Numbered from the stretch's first letter, positions 1 to 10,430 are shown. The stretch: 64,000 bases of DNA from Psococerastis gibbosa (GCA_963971405.1 OZ020489.1:40378510-40442509); one strand, 5' to 3'. Numbers and translations: made by a program. The notes: generated by a model from the sequence alone, not told the origin.

Positions 1-70
1 GTCCACTGGAGTCCTATGGGCCCACACCGTGGCCTGGGACTGTGTCAAACCATACTACTACTACCTTCCA
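1..70 (+). repeat. 3' tail of SINE-like repeat R4 (variant B), cut by window edge
   Basis: The first 60 bases match, in reverse complement, 53535-53592, where the same tail is joined to an R4 body. The tail ends in a short TAC microsatellite, as expected for a retroposed 3' end. A similar tail follows the LINE coding remnant at 1600-1660. The body of this copy lies outside the window. Confidence 0.6.
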
Positions 71-751
71 TGACGTCAGATGGACCTCTACCGAAAAAAG
101 GCAATGGCGTTGCGTGACACCTTACTACTACGGTATTATGTGAACCCCGCGGTATTATAATAATGCCAAATCGCCACGATTGGGCTGCAGTAGTAGGTAC
201 TAACTGCTGGGCAAGAAAATTAAAAAAAGAATTGAAAAAAATAGGAAAAGGAAATTAAGTACTAAAAACTTACATTAGCCTTCGTAAATAACACAAACGT
301 TTAAAACTGCTGCCTCTACATAGTGTCCCTCTAAAGCTGTACTTCTAAGACTGTGCCTTTTAAAGAAAAACTTTCAAAGCGCTAATAGGGAATATCAACC
401 CCGAATATTTTTCCTTTTTATTGGTATTTTTTCTTTTACTTATGCGATAAAATAAATAAAGTGGAACGCGTTAGGAAAATATTTCTTGGCCGTGGGGATT
501 GTTTTTTTCTCTGGCCTTGGGCGAAGGGAGGGAGGGGGTTCGAATGTGGGATTTGCTCTAAACACACAACTGCTGTTATATAAATACAAGATTTATTGTG
601 TGCTTATACAACGGTTTCAATTTTTTATTGAGAATTGCCTTTTAAAGGCTTTTTATTAATTATGAATATTTGAGGGGGGTGAAGTGTAGGAGAAGATAGC
701 GAGCAAGAAGCTACAATGGTGAGGACGCTTAAAGTGTTTCTGGAGTTGATT
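71..751. other. No gene seen; AT-rich intergenic sequence
   Basis: I see no supportable coding sequence, TIR or SINE. There are short A/T runs and a small G-rich patch near 525-540. Confidence 0.5.
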
Positions 752-1777
752 TTAAGAGTTTTACAGCCCGTAGGAAAGTGGTAGCCCGAAATATAATATT
801 TTTTATTTCATTAACTAAGCATGTTATTAAAGATTTGGCTCATCAAAGTTGTAGAAGACTACTTCACGCATCATATTATAAAATATTTTTAATTTTCGAA
901 ATTGTAATTTTTTCATAAATATGCCAATATTTTGTAAACAATTACTTTTCAAATATTTGCATGTTTATGAAAAAACTACAATTTCGGAAATTAAAAATAT
1001 CTTATAATACGATGCGTGAAGTAGTCAGAGACTGCAAGTATATGTATCAAAACGTACCACTACTAGGTACAACGATGCCGAATTGTTTTGGGTTCCTGGT
1101 CATAGTGGTGTTCAAGAAAATGAACAAGCCGACGAGCTGGCTCGTCTAGGATCGGAGCTGCAACCCATTGGACCAGAGCCTACTCTACCGATTTCCTGGG
1201 AAAATTCTCGAGGGCTCATCTCGGAGTATATTGGGAGGAAATTCTATACCCAATGACTAGAGGAAACCGCATCCATACGAAGCGCCTCATCAAACATCCA
1301 GAAACCAAAAGGGCTAAGAGCCTACTAGCACTGGATAGAACGCACGTGCGTCCGGTGATATCCCTGCTCACTGGTCACGGGAACTTCAAGCACCACCTCG
1401 CCCGGATTGGTGTGCAAGTGGACAATGACTTGTGCCGACATTGTGCGATGGAGACCGAGAGTGGATGGCACATTCTCGCCAAGTGCCACATGATCTGGCG
1501 CTCAAGACTGGAACATCTGGGATGTACTGACGGCTGGGTTCCAGAAGTCCGACCCGTGGCCATGGCGAGATTCGCTGAAGCAGTGGGTCTCGACTAGAGC
1601 GACTGGGGGACCCATGGGCCCAAAAATTGCGGCCTGGGTCCCGACTACTACAAATACTACAAGTCTTCTACAACTTTGATGAGCTAAATCTTTAATAACA
1701 TGCTTAGTTAATGAAATAAAAAATGAAAAAGTATGAAATTTCGGGCTGCCAATTTCCTATGGACTGTACACTCTTAA
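752..1777. mobile_element. TTAA-flanked foldback MITE (family PB, copy 1), split by a LINE
   Basis: TTAA stands at both edges (752-755 and 1774-1777). Inside are long imperfect terminal inverted repeats containing CAGCCCGTAGGAAA and GGCAGCCCGAAAT-like blocks. The arms continue inward so that the whole element folds on itself (855-920 pairs with 960-1025). The right arm is cut at 1026 by a 635-bp LINE fragment and resumes at 1662. TTAA target duplication is typical of piggyBac-type transposition, so I infer a non-autonomous element of that type. No transposase is visible. Other copies lie at 43.0-44.7 kb. Confidence 0.7.
1027..1661 (+). pseudogene. LINE ORF2 fragment: RNase H end plus C-terminal zinc-knuckle domain
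   Basis: One frame (1029-1253) encodes the end of a retrotransposon RNase H domain with the signature WVPGHSGVQENEQADELA. A frameshift near 1253 leads into a second frame (1253-1597) holding the usual downstream region, with LLTGHGNFKHHLARIG and a C-x2-C-x8-H-x4-C knuckle (CRHC...H...C). The 3' UTR ends in a TACTACAA-type tail. The fragment is 5'-truncated inside RNase H and sits in a PB MITE. The four bases AGTC occur on both sides (1023-1026, 1662-1665) and fit a short target duplication. Domain order points to an I/R1/jockey-group non-LTR element. It is dead: truncated and frameshifted. Confidence 0.8.
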
Positions 1778-1789
1778 CGGGAATTAATA

Positions 1790-1852
1790 TCCAGCGTAAA
1801 TAACTTCTGCGCCCCCCCCCCCCCAAGACTTTTGGTGCGCCCTGCCTTGTCT
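1790..1852. repeat. Poly-C repeat module P
   Basis: A block reading GCGTAAATAACTTCTG, then about 14 C, then AAGACTTTTGGTGCGCCC recurs at 13505-13560. Its left part recurs at 2999-3060, so the C tract belongs to a dispersed repeat and is not a random slippage product. Confidence 0.5.
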
Positions 1853-1955
1853 CATGGTATCATCTTTCTTATTGGCAATAGTCAATAGGTCAATAGTGGA
1901 ATGGGAGGAAAACAATTTGTAGCATAAGTAATAAAATAATAATATTTTTTTTATA

Positions 1956-2287
1956 TTCTTACTTACAACTTACAGCGTTCAATTCACTGCCCGATCGGCC
2001 TAATATTTTACATTTCTCATATGCATTCATTCTCTGGTAGCGCCTATAGCATGTCATTTTTTTAATGATCCAAGCTTCAACTGAATGAAAAAAATTATAC
2101 AAGGCTAAATATGAGATTTGCTTCTTACTTACAACTTACAGCGTTCAATTCACTGCCCTATCGGCCTAATATTTTACAATTCATATATGCATTCATTCTC
2201 TGGTAGCGCCTATAGCATGGCATTTTTTTATGAACCAAGCTTTAACTGAATGAAAAAAATTGTACAAGGCTAAAAATGAGATTTGGG
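1956..2287 (+). repeat. Tandem duplication, two units of about 165 bp
   Basis: Unit 1 (1956-2120) and unit 2 (2122-2287) share nearly all their sequence, including TTACAGCGTTCAATTCACTG and CATTCTCTGGTAGCGCCTAT. Differences are scattered substitutions and short indels, so the duplication is not brand new. No gene function is seen. Confidence 0.8.
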
Positions 2288-2998
2288 GGCGACCGCCCCC
2301 ACCGCCCCCCCCCCCCCCCCCAAGGATCCGTCCCTGCTTTCTGGTTTGTAGTTAGTTTGCTGGTGTTGTTGTCTGTATGAGGTTCTGTAGGGACAGTTTT
2401 GGTCACTAGGTTCGCTGATGACAAACCGATATCCATATTATTCAAAATTGGCCGCCGTTTGCATGTGAAAGCTAAGCTCTTAGCATCTAATTAATTCTTT
2501 TAATATTTTTTATAATATTTTTACTATGCCTGGACCTTATTTCGCTGCATATAATTTAATGTATATATTAATTAAAATTAAAATTAAAAAAATATTCTCC
2601 ATGATTTATAGAAAAATATCACTTTAAAATAATACGTAATTAAAAATAATTTTAAAATAGTATTGAGGCTTATGGAAAAATCAACGCTTTGATATCATTG
2701 CAACTGGTGCTGCCATCTACAAAATGACGTCACAAATGAACCCCATTGTGTGTGTATGAGTTGGTGGTGTGTGGCAAATTGCGATCAGGAGGGCATTGGA
2801 CAACGGGTTACCCAGTGGCCGTCTAAGGGCAGTTTGCCGATACTTGTATTAAACCATCGCAGTGAATTGTTTGCTATATTATTTATTTGATTAAATATGT
2901 ATTGACACCACAGCCACCCAGATTTAAAAAAAAAATTGATATTTCGGAATTAACTCTTCTGAGTACTATTTTTGTTTTGTCATAAATTGTCTTTTTTT
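2288..2998. other. No gene seen; C18 tract and AT-rich sequence
   Basis: A run of about 18 C lies at 2304-2321, followed by unremarkable sequence. The passage at 2700-2850 is less AT-rich but has no open frame I can support. Confidence 0.4.
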
Positions 2999-3060
2999 AG
3001 CGTAAACAATTTCTGCTGCGCCCCCCCCCCCCCGCACCGCGGGGGTTTTATTTACGCTAC
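2999..3060. mobile_element. Miniature palindromic repeat with a C tract
   Basis: About 62 bp starting TAGCGTAAAC and ending TTATTTACGCTA, so the tips are inverted repeats. The centre is a C14 tract followed by GCACCGCGGGGG. It looks like a very short TIR element related to module P at 1790 and 13505. Confidence 0.45.
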
Positions 3061-3190
3061 AGGTTATAACAAACATTTCAGAGGGACAAACTACTGGAGA
3101 AGATAAAGAGAAGACAAGACATGAAGAGAAGACAAAGGGCTGGAAGAAGATAAGATGAGGAGAGTGGTTAATGGCGGGGGGGGGGGGAGT
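3061..3190. other. Purine-rich stretch ending in a G10 run
   Basis: GAGAAGA-type low-complexity sequence (3080-3170) ends in about 10 G near 3177-3187. No gene is seen. Confidence 0.5.
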
Positions 3191-3194
3191 TTGG

Positions 3195-3315
3195 TTTTAG
3201 TGAATTTAGGCTCAGGGGGTTATGATGAAATGAAAAGTTGTGAAGAAATTTTCCGGAAGTCGAACATTGGTTGCCGTCTCAATAGGTGGGTGAATCTCTC
3301 TAAAACCCTCCCCCT
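3195..3315 (+). repeat. 3' fragment of interspersed repeat D
   Basis: Matches the last ~120 bp of the longer copies at 3450-4125 and 34945-35595 (AGGCTCAGGGGGTTATGA-type block, then AACATTGGTTGCCGTCTC). It is truncated on its left side. Confidence 0.65.
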
Positions 3316-3449
3316 CCGAAACTGCAGCCAAACTAGGTTAATAACGGCCTCAAACGTTATCAAAATGAAGAGAAACATCTCTTCTAAGATGTAACAGCTC
3401 GTTTGTAACTCTGCTATCAATATTTCATGTGAAGTTGCGGACAGTGTAA

Positions 3450-4125
3450 AAAGATCCCTTGCGGCTCTGGCCGATCAGGTGTAGGCAGATTCCATGCAAG
3501 CGCAGACCCCGCTTTTATTATATGCTACGCTATGTAGATAAAAATATAAAAATACTTCATTCTTTTCCTGGCCACAACATCAACACACAAAACACTCTTG
3601 TGTTCCAAAAAATGACGACCATGAACATTTACTTATCAAATTATATTCACTTTGACTGGACTTCAAATGGTCGATTTGTCGTAAGAGATGGTGATTACCA
3701 TTATCGTAGATAATAATACGGGCTTTCAGTCAAATTTTATTTCATTCCTCTGTGACCAATATTAACTGAGATATGAAATATATAAGGTTTTTTTAAGCCG
3801 CCATCATGAAACTAAATAGTGGATCTAGCTGGTTAACAAACTCTATCAAGACATTTGTATGATCAATTTTTGTGCCAAGTTTCATCAAAATCTGATAATA
3901 TTTACGGAATTTACAGTGTTTCCTAAAATTGATTCATACATACAGTCATATACACATACATATAGCAGATACCTACATGTATGCATATAACATTTTGAAC
4001 GGAGGGTGGTGTTAGGCTCAGGAGGTCATGAAATGATAAATTGTGAAGAATTTTTCCGCAAGTCCAACATTGGTCGGCATTGGTATCTGAATAGGTAGAT
4101 GAATCTCCCTCAAACGGAATGCATT
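3450..4125 (+). repeat. Interspersed repeat D, copy 1
   Basis: Aligns along about 650 bp with the minus-strand copy at 34945-35595. It starts with GCGGCTCTGGCCGATCAGG and ends near GGTAGATGAATCTCCCTC. Shared blocks include GTGCCAAGTTTCATCA and ATTATCGTAGATAATAATAC. I see no TIR, LTR or tail that names the class. The frame 3459-3713 has a recognisably related frame in the other copy with an in-phase 9-nt gap, but most changes look unconstrained, so I do not call it a gene. Confidence 0.7.
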
Positions 4126-4189
4126 CAATTTTCAGTTAATGGGGGAGCATGGCAAAATTTATAAATAGCGAAATGAGTGGCATGGTGCG

Positions 4190-4880
4190 ACCATTAATTA
4201 CTTGTTATCTTGTAAAGTGCTCGCTGTGCCATCATTTCTCATCATCCCAATTCGTCTAATTTGTCAAACTTAAAACTTTGCCTGCAAACTTGTTCTTTTT
4301 TAGTTAGTTTTCTTAGATAAATCTGGCCATCAGCACACTAACCTAATTTAGCTTCGCTGTCGACAAATACTTCTTCTACTTCCTCTTTTTTTATTTTTCC
4401 TCGTCGGCACTGATGCACGGTATGATCTTTGGCCTCTCCCACCACCTTTCCTCAGACATTCTGCCCCATTGTCTTCCTCTCTATGATAAGTCTGTCCATC
4501 AGCCCTCTAACCTAATTTAGCTTAGGTCTTGACAACAATCTACTTTTTCTACTTCCTCTTTTTCATCCTCTACTTCCTACTTGTTCTTTTTTAGTTAGTT
4601 TTCTTAGATAAGTCTGGCCATCAGCACACTAACCTAATTTAGCTTCGCTGTCGACAAATACTTCTTCTACTTCCTCTGTTTCATCCTCTACTTCCTCCTT
4701 TTTTTTCTTCTTCCTCGGCGTTGATGCGCCGTATGATCTTTGGCCTCTCGCACTACCTTTCTCCAGACATTCCGGTACTTTGTCTTTCTTCCTATGATAA
4801 GTATGGCCATCATGATGTTCAAATAATATAACTTGGCATTCGACAGATTCTTTTTTCTTGGCACTGATGCCCGTATTGAG
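4190..4880. repeat. Degenerate tandem repeats, pyrimidine-rich
   Basis: Blocks such as AGTCTGGCCATCAGCACACT and ACTTCTTCTACTTCCTC recur at about 4315-4390, 4490-4570 and 4610-4700. A second block (TATGATCTTTGGCCTCTC) recurs at 4420 and 4732. The order of blocks suggests a decayed tandem array. No product is recognised. Confidence 0.55.
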
Positions 4881-5130
4881 CTATGGTCTTACTTACTTAC
4901 TAGCCAACGCCCACCCTTGGCAGGTTAGCGCTGACCAGAATATCTCCTAGCTGTCTCCCGGAAGAAGTTGACATTTTGGTCTTCCCCGTCTTCTACCAGG
5001 GCTAGGCAGATGCTCTGCATTAATTTCGCCTTCCTTACACAGGGGGCAGATGTCCGAAGCAGCAAGGACTCCATTGCGATGCAGGTGGTATATCTAGGAC
5101 CTTTGCCTTCCGTTTCTAAGACAAATCTGA
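4880..5130 (-). pseudogene. LINE ORF2 C-terminal remnant
   Basis: Read on the minus strand, different frames give CPLCKEGEINAEHL, a zinc-knuckle-like C-x2-C...E-H motif of LINE C-termini, and then FRETARRYSGQR, which resembles the usual last residues of such ORFs. Getting from one to the other needs frame changes, so it is a decayed fragment. Its clade cannot be set. An S1 SINE abuts it at 5139. Confidence 0.55.
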
Positions 5131-5138
5131 TTAATACG

Positions 5139-5253
5139 AAGTTTGTGGCTTGTGGTCCAGCGGTTAAGACGACGCCCCGGTAAGGCGTGGATCGTGGGTT
5201 CGAATCCCGCCAAACCAAGTTTTTTTCATATCTTCTAATTTCGGTTAATACGA
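5139..5253 (+). repeat. tRNA-derived SINE S1, copy 1
   Basis: An internal pol III promoter is visible: A box TGGTCCAGCGG at 5153-5163 and B box GTTCGAATC at 5199-5207, with tRNA-like spacing. The tail reads CATATCTTCTAATTTCGG, as in the other S1 copies. TTAATACGA occurs at 5131-5139 and 5245-5253 and may be the target duplication. I call it a SINE and not a tRNA gene because the acceptor stem does not pair and the same non-tRNA tail recurs elsewhere. Confidence 0.75.
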
Positions 5254-5399
5254 TGTTCAAATAATCCTTCTATTCCTAGATGCTGATGCAAGTGTTCAGT
5301 TTCCACACCACCTCGCTGCAGACAGCGCATTTCTTTGCCTACCTTCCTTTGCAAAGCCGTCAATAGCTTCTGAATGTGACTTTCCACCTCGTTTGACGT

Positions 5400-5576
5400 C
5401 AAGGCCGTGGCCAAGAGGAGGGGGGTTCACGGGGGTTCAAACCCCCCCCCCCCCCCCTTCGAAATGAAATGGCTTGACACTAGATATAATCGGATTTTGA
5501 GATGACGACTATGTAAAATCCAATGAAATTTCTGAACCCCCCCCCCCCCCGAAAAAACTTTCTGGCTACGGCCTTG
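5400..5576. mobile_element. Short hAT-like MITE, family C
   Basis: Terminal inverted repeats CAAGGCCGTGGCCAAGA and TCTGGCTACGGCCTTG bound 177 bp. A C-rich tract lies just inside each end (5442-5458 and 5537-5550). I found no clear target duplication for this copy. Larger copies of the family at 23.9 kb show an 8-bp duplication, which is the basis for the hAT-like label. Confidence 0.6.
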
Positions 5577-5729
5577 CTGGTAGGTCATTATCTCTCTTGA
5601 CGACGGCTCATGTTGTGGTCAGCAACCTGCCCAGAAGGCGCGCTTTTCCCCTACCCATAATGGTTGACCCCGGGTCCAGTGGAAAATGTTTCCCTTCCGG
5701 TCTCGAACATCGGGCTTCCGTTTCATAGT

Positions 5730-5985
5730 CTAGTTCTCTACCAACTGGACTCGTATCTGTACTTGGTTAAGTCGTGCTTTCGTCTGTTTCATTGCGTCAA
5801 TCGTAAGCTTGTCTCAGCTTGTCCATTATAGCTTGTAGCCGGCGTAGCTAGACATCAAAGAAGTATACCAGTTTTCCAATGGCCAAAAATTAATACGGAA
5901 ATTTCAAATAGTGTCCGAAATCCATGGGGTCGTTGGCATTGTACAAGGGGCCAATATGGGCCATGAAAGGTCCTTCAGGACATTA
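5730..5985 (-). repeat. Interspersed repeat R5, copy 1
   Basis: Reverse complement of the copy at 10864-11165. Shared blocks include TTTCATTGCGTCAAT and CCATGGGGTCGTTGG. It may be a SINE or LINE tail. No coding frame is seen. Confidence 0.6.
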
Positions 5986-6920
5986 CTACATGTGCTGGGA
6001 CTCTGAACTTGCTCCAAGCTTTGCTTCAGACAATAGAACACGATGTTCAACCAAATAACAGGTTTTTAGAGCTGAAATAAATAAAAATTAATCCTTAGTC
6101 CAAAAAAGCCGCCCTCCCATTCCATAATCCACTTTACAAATCACTTCTAAGCTTCATCAACTGAATTCATTTACAAAAATGAATAAAAGAAGGAATTACA
6201 AAAACGAAAAAATCTTTCATTGTTTATTTCCGGCGTGGTAAGCTGTGAAAGATTTTTACAACAAATGTTTCTATCCCCAACAATAATAACAATGAAAAAA
6301 TAATAGAACAGCCGGGAAAGCAGTAACATCTAAAATTGTAATTCAAAACGAATGCGAAGAAAAGGCGTTTTTCTCGGCATTAATAACAGCTGCAGATACT
6401 GCGAGAAGATGAAGGATAAATTCGAAAAGGCTCGACTTGCAAGAGTCTGCTTCATTTTTTTCCATTTTTTTTCTTATTTTATGACTTTGAGGTTAAATAA
6501 AGGTTCTGCATGAATGGATATTTATCATTATGGCATAATCGGTAATATGAAGTTCGCAAGACACACGCGGCTCACCTTTGGCTCATTGGGTGCTATTAGT
6601 TCTATACACAAATATTAAACCAATATAAAATATAATAAAAATGATTTTTTAATCAATTTTCCTGTTTTATTTCTTGATTTGAGATGTGGCGCTATTCTAA
6701 CAGATCTGGTTATTTCTAAATTTGTCACAGCTGCTAAAAAATGTTGCCGACCGCCCCGACTAAACTATAGTATTGTATATATATAGGCTAGGATTTATTC
6801 GAACAGCCCCATGCTTGCGTGTATGAGTGAGTGAGTGCTTAGTTTGTTTAAAGGAAATATCAATTTGAATTTAATTAATGGTATTGTATGTTTTACTACC
6901 GTTTTTGTTGCTTACCCCTA
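5986..6920. other. No gene seen
   Basis: AT-rich sequence without a supportable repeat or coding sequence. Confidence 0.4.
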
Positions 6921-7294
6921 GTTGAGTGTAGCAGAGGGCCTTTTGGCCCTAACTTCGTTAAGGTGGTCTCTGCTAAAAATAAAGGTTTTATTTATTTATT
7001 TATTATTTATTTTATTATTGATGAAAATAATACAATGTTTGTTTCATCATCACCTACCAAAGAAAAAAAATATGTATTATGCTATAGGTAATATGCGAAG
7101 GTCAAAAGTTGAGTGTAGCAGAGGGCCTTTTGGCCCTAACTTCGTTAAGGTGGTCTCTGCTAAAAATAAAGGTTTTATTTATTTATTTATTATTTATTTT
7201 ATTATTGATGAAAATAATACAATGTTTGTTTCATCATCACCTACCAAAGAAAAAAAATATGTATTATGCTATAGGTAATTTGCGAAGGTCAAAA
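6921..7294 (+). repeat. Recent 187-bp tandem duplication
   Basis: Units 6921-7107 and 7108-7294 are almost identical; I see one clear difference, GGTAATATGCG versus GGTAATTTGCG. Each unit opens with a segment resembling the 3' part of SINE S3 (GTTGAGTGTAGCAGAGGGCC), followed by TTTATTTATTTA. Open frames crossing both units are products of the duplication. Confidence 0.9.
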
Positions 7295-7384
7295 GTTTTT
7301 CTTCTGATTCTGCATTAATAGGAAGCTGGCTGTAAACATTGGTCACCCCCGAATCACCCTATAATAGGTTGGTTTATATTTATT

Positions 7385-7535
7385 ATTACATATTTATTAT
7401 ATATACAGCACGGGAACCATTCCTTTGGGATCCCCCTTCACAATTTTAAAACTACCTTATTATTAATCGTACGCTTATGTATATAAATATATACGATTTT
7501 CATTTTTCATTTTCATTTTCATTTTTCATTATTTA
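7385..7535 (+). mobile_element. LINE 3' tail with (TTTTCA)n end
   Basis: The block CAGCACGGGAACCATTCC...TTTGGGATCCCCC resembles the 3' UTR of the LINE tail at 42.4 kb. It ends in a TTTCAT microsatellite at 7497-7535. No coding part remains. Confidence 0.4.
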
Positions 7536-7572
7536 AGTTAATACTTCAAGTTACATAGATTTGGTCTACTCA

Positions 7573-7743
7573 ACTTCGGTGGCAAGGTGGTAGCGTGCTT
7601 GTACTTGTGCGAGTCTCTACACACCTTGCGGTCGGAGACGTGTCGCAACTCGACACAAGTACCTATTAGGTGACTTAGTGAGGCGATTGAAGAGGTTATT
7701 CGGATACATTCATTAAATTGTTTGTATGCGATTTAACCTTTTA
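7573..7743 (+). repeat. tRNA-like SINE S2, copy 1
   Basis: The head is tRNA-like (TGGCAAGGTGG at 7580-7590, an A-box-like motif) with a weak B-box-like GGTCGGAGAC at 7630-7639. The body runs through TACATTCATTAAATTG to ATTTAACCTTTT. Further copies lie at 10230, 13335, 14664, 28768, 44152, 49870 and 55753. No cellular tRNA is implied. Confidence 0.75.
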
Positions 7744-8670
7744 TATATATAAAAAAATAAAATTATAGAGGACTATCTCATGCGTAGTTTTACGTAGATT
7801 TATTTAGTTTTGGCCTAGGGGGTTTTCCGTGAAACCGACAGAGATTTACCGAATTATCGAATTCATGGAAAAATTGTACCAACAAAAATGAAAAACCCCT
7901 TGTAATAGGGTGTATGAAATAGTCCTATAGGAATTGAGCAGATCAAATCGTCATAAATTTAAGTATTAACTTAAGTGAAAAATATAAACCAACTTGATTC
8001 ATGCTGATCCAGGGGTGGCCAATGTGTACGGCCAGCATTTTCTTAAACAAAACAAAGTTAGTTAGGTAGTTACGGCATTTATAAGTCAGGTAGGTACTCC
8101 TAAATTCGAAATTTAGCTGAGCTAAAAGTTGGAACAACATGCATAGACTGTTCGGCGGTACGAAGTTCGTTGGGGCCGCTATTATTGTATAATGAAGCCA
8201 AGTCGAATCCATTTACGCGTTTCTCCCCATCCGAATTCAGGTTATAAGCCGTAAATGCAAAAACCGGGTCCCTTCGAGAGGCAGTCATCGGTCATTCCCC
8301 TATGGGCCCCCCCCCCTCCCCTGTAAAATGAGGAATCCTGATTTTTCGAGACACTTGAGCCCCCAGAGAAGGTGATTGATGAGACTGGAAGGTTGATCCT
8401 TTCGCTTATCATGGGACCTTATCGCTCTGCTCTTCGACCCCGAAAAAAGGCTGTCTGTTAACCTTAGTCTGTCCCGCTAGACTCCGTTTAATTGCCTGAA
8501 ATTTAACTGGTGGTTATATAATTCGAAGGTTCCTTCCACTCCGTAAATGTACGGAAAGGGGAATCCGAAAGGAAATACTTTCCATCAGACCTGGGCTCAC
8601 ACAGCCCTAACAGGTAGCCTCCCATCACCAATGAGAGGAAAACACGAATGCTTTGCAGTGGTTAGGAGAT
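7744..8670. other. No gene seen
   Basis: AT-rich, with a C10 run at about 8308. A short frame on the minus strand (8100-8288) has no recognisable features. Confidence 0.4.
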
Positions 8671-8783
8671 AAAATCCTCGAAATTAGAGGATATAGAAAA
8701 ACTGGGCTTGGCGGGACTCGAACGCACGATCTACGCCTAACCGTGCCGTCGTCTTAACCGCTCGACCACAAACCCGCATAAGA
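8671..8783 (-). repeat. tRNA-derived SINE S1, copy 2
   Basis: On the minus strand it has an A box at 8759-8769 (TGGTCGAGCGG) and a B-box region at 8713-8725, with the S1 tail AGGATATAG at the left. It faces away from a partial S1 copy at 8836, so the two tails form an inverted pair about 50 bp apart. Confidence 0.75.
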
Positions 8784-8835
8784 ACAGTTGATGTATATCC
8801 TCTACTTATATGCTCGTATTGACATGATTCGTAAT

Positions 8836-8921
8836 TGGTTCGAGTCCCGCCAAGCCAAGTTTTTCTATATCCTCTAATTTCTGTTATAAAGTGGAGGTTA
8901 CATCTTCAACCAAAGTATTGT
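8836..8921 (+). repeat. SINE S1, copy 3, 5'-truncated
   Basis: Contains the B box (GGTTCGAGTCC at 8837-8847), CCAAGCCAAG and TATATCCTCTAATTTCTG, then a longer S1 tail (GGTTACATCTTCAACCAAAG) that recurs near 25610. The A-box half is missing. Confidence 0.7.
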
Positions 8922-8930
8922 CAGTGTTAT

Positions 8931-9367
8931 CTTCTTCTTAAGGTTACAATCTTAGCGATTGGTTGGCAGCAACTCCCTGCATATCGTCCTCCAGTTTACT
9001 CGGTCCTCGATCTTCCTCTTCAGTTCTTGATATGATATTGCTCCTGCGTCTTCTTTTACTTGATCCATGAATTCCTTCTTCGGCCGTCCTCTTCGGTTAT
9101 TTCCCTCTACTGTGCCCTCGATAATAGTGTGTACCAGATTTTCGTGCCTTAGCAAATGCCCCATCCATTTTGCTCTCCTGATTCGTATCTGGGCTGCTAA
9201 CTGTCTTTCTTCCCCGATAGCGTCTAGAACTCTTTCATTTGTCACATGGTCCCTCCAGCTGATCCGTAGCATCCTTCTGTAACACCGCATTTCGAAAGCT
9301 TCGAGTTTCTTTAGTTCCTTATCTGCTATAGTCCAGGTTTCACAGCCGTACAATAAAACACTCCACA
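8931..9367 (-). pseudogene. 5'-truncated LINE insertion, reverse transcriptase C-terminus
   Basis: The minus strand is open for about 138 codons and gives the post-catalytic end of a non-LTR reverse transcriptase: WSVLLYGCETWTI, LEAFEMRCYRRMLRISWRDH, VTNERVLDAI, RRAKWMGHLLRH, GRPKKEF and a final EDRVNWRTICRELL. The insertion is precisely bounded by the 9-bp duplication CAGTGTTAT (8922-8930 and 9368-9376), and its 3' end is a short AAGAAGAAG tail. The open frame starts exactly at the truncation point, so no native start exists. It cannot make an active enzyme because the catalytic part is missing. The intact frame suggests it is younger than the other LINE remnants here. Confidence 0.9.
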
Positions 9368-9376
9368 CAGTGTTAT

Positions 9377-10229
9377 AAACTCCATATAATAGGCTACTGT
9401 AAGATAATGTGATAAGATCCTTTATTAGTTTTCAGGTCTAGACCCTCATTCGGTTGTTGTATACTACAGGGTCTAATTTCACTCCGAGTTCGTCTCAGAT
9501 AAACTTATTCGTGGACTTGTTATAATGCCGTAAATCATTCTGAAAAGAACTATAAAACTTCAATAGCCTTAAATTTATAATAGAAATAAGATTCCCTGGA
9601 AAATAATGCTCCATAAAATTTTACTTGGTTGGCATCAGTCCATAAGCCTGTTGAATCACGGTGACTTGTTTACATCAGTAATCAACATTCTTGGCATATT
9701 GTCGATTTTTTTTAGACCCTCAATTACTCCTTATGACCCGCGGACCACCCTGCAGTATACTGTAATAACCGATTAAGTTTTGAATTATTACCGACATAAA
9801 ATCAGGGAGATCCAGTTGGCTGCTTCACATCGAGACATTTCATGGAACTAGAATTTTAAGGTTTCAGCTGAAAGACGGGTTGTCGTAACACATGCAAATC
9901 ATACAATGGGATAAATGTCAATATCTAGATCGAGCTTAATAAAATTTTGAGTAGGGGTGGGGGGGGGTTAGGTATGGATGCAGAGATTGTGTGAAGAGAA
10001 ATCTCATAAAGTTACTGTGACTGAATGGTCTATACCTTCGCCAGTAGCCCAAGCCCTTGAGTCGAAAAACAAGAAACGGAGCAGAGACTCGCCAAATTAT
10101 GTTTTTTATTGGGCTGCAACTGCAAGGAAGCTAATGGCGGAAGCCTAAAGATATGGCGTAATAAAAAAAAACATTTTTGAGTGATTCCATGTTTTTCTTA
10201 AAAACCACGGCGCGTATTTTTTTTTTTTT
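9377..10229. other. No gene seen
   Basis: No supportable repeat or coding sequence. A short G run lies near 9960. Confidence 0.4.
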
Positions 10230-10394
10230 AAAGATGAATCGCATACAAACAATTTAATGAATGTATCCAATTGACCTTTTCAGTCGCCTCTGTAGGTTGT
10301 TACCCGTGATGAGTAGTACGACACGTCTCCGATTGCATGGCGTGTAAAGACTCGCACAAGTGCAAGCACGTTACCACCTGGCCATCGAAGTCGA
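10230..10394 (-). repeat. SINE S2, copy 2
   Basis: Reverse complement of the 7573 copy along its length, including AATTTAATGAATGTATCC and GGCCATCGAAGTCGA. Confidence 0.75.
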
Positions 10395-10430
10395 TAAATA
10401 TTGTATTGTATTGTCAGCAGTATTTGCCGA

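Noticed and set aside
4968-5183. Plus-strand ORF ending in SINE S1
   Set aside because: Antisense to the LINE remnant at 4880-5130.
5139-5220. Possible tRNA genes at S1, S2 and S3 loci (good A/B boxes)
   Set aside because: Acceptor stems do not pair, anticodon arms are irregular, and the same non-tRNA tails recur at several loci, so they are SINEs.
6888-7318. Overlapping ORFs of 60-118 codons in a repeat pair
   Set aside because: They exist only because the 187-bp unit is duplicated, and contain an S3-like tail and A/T-rich low complexity.
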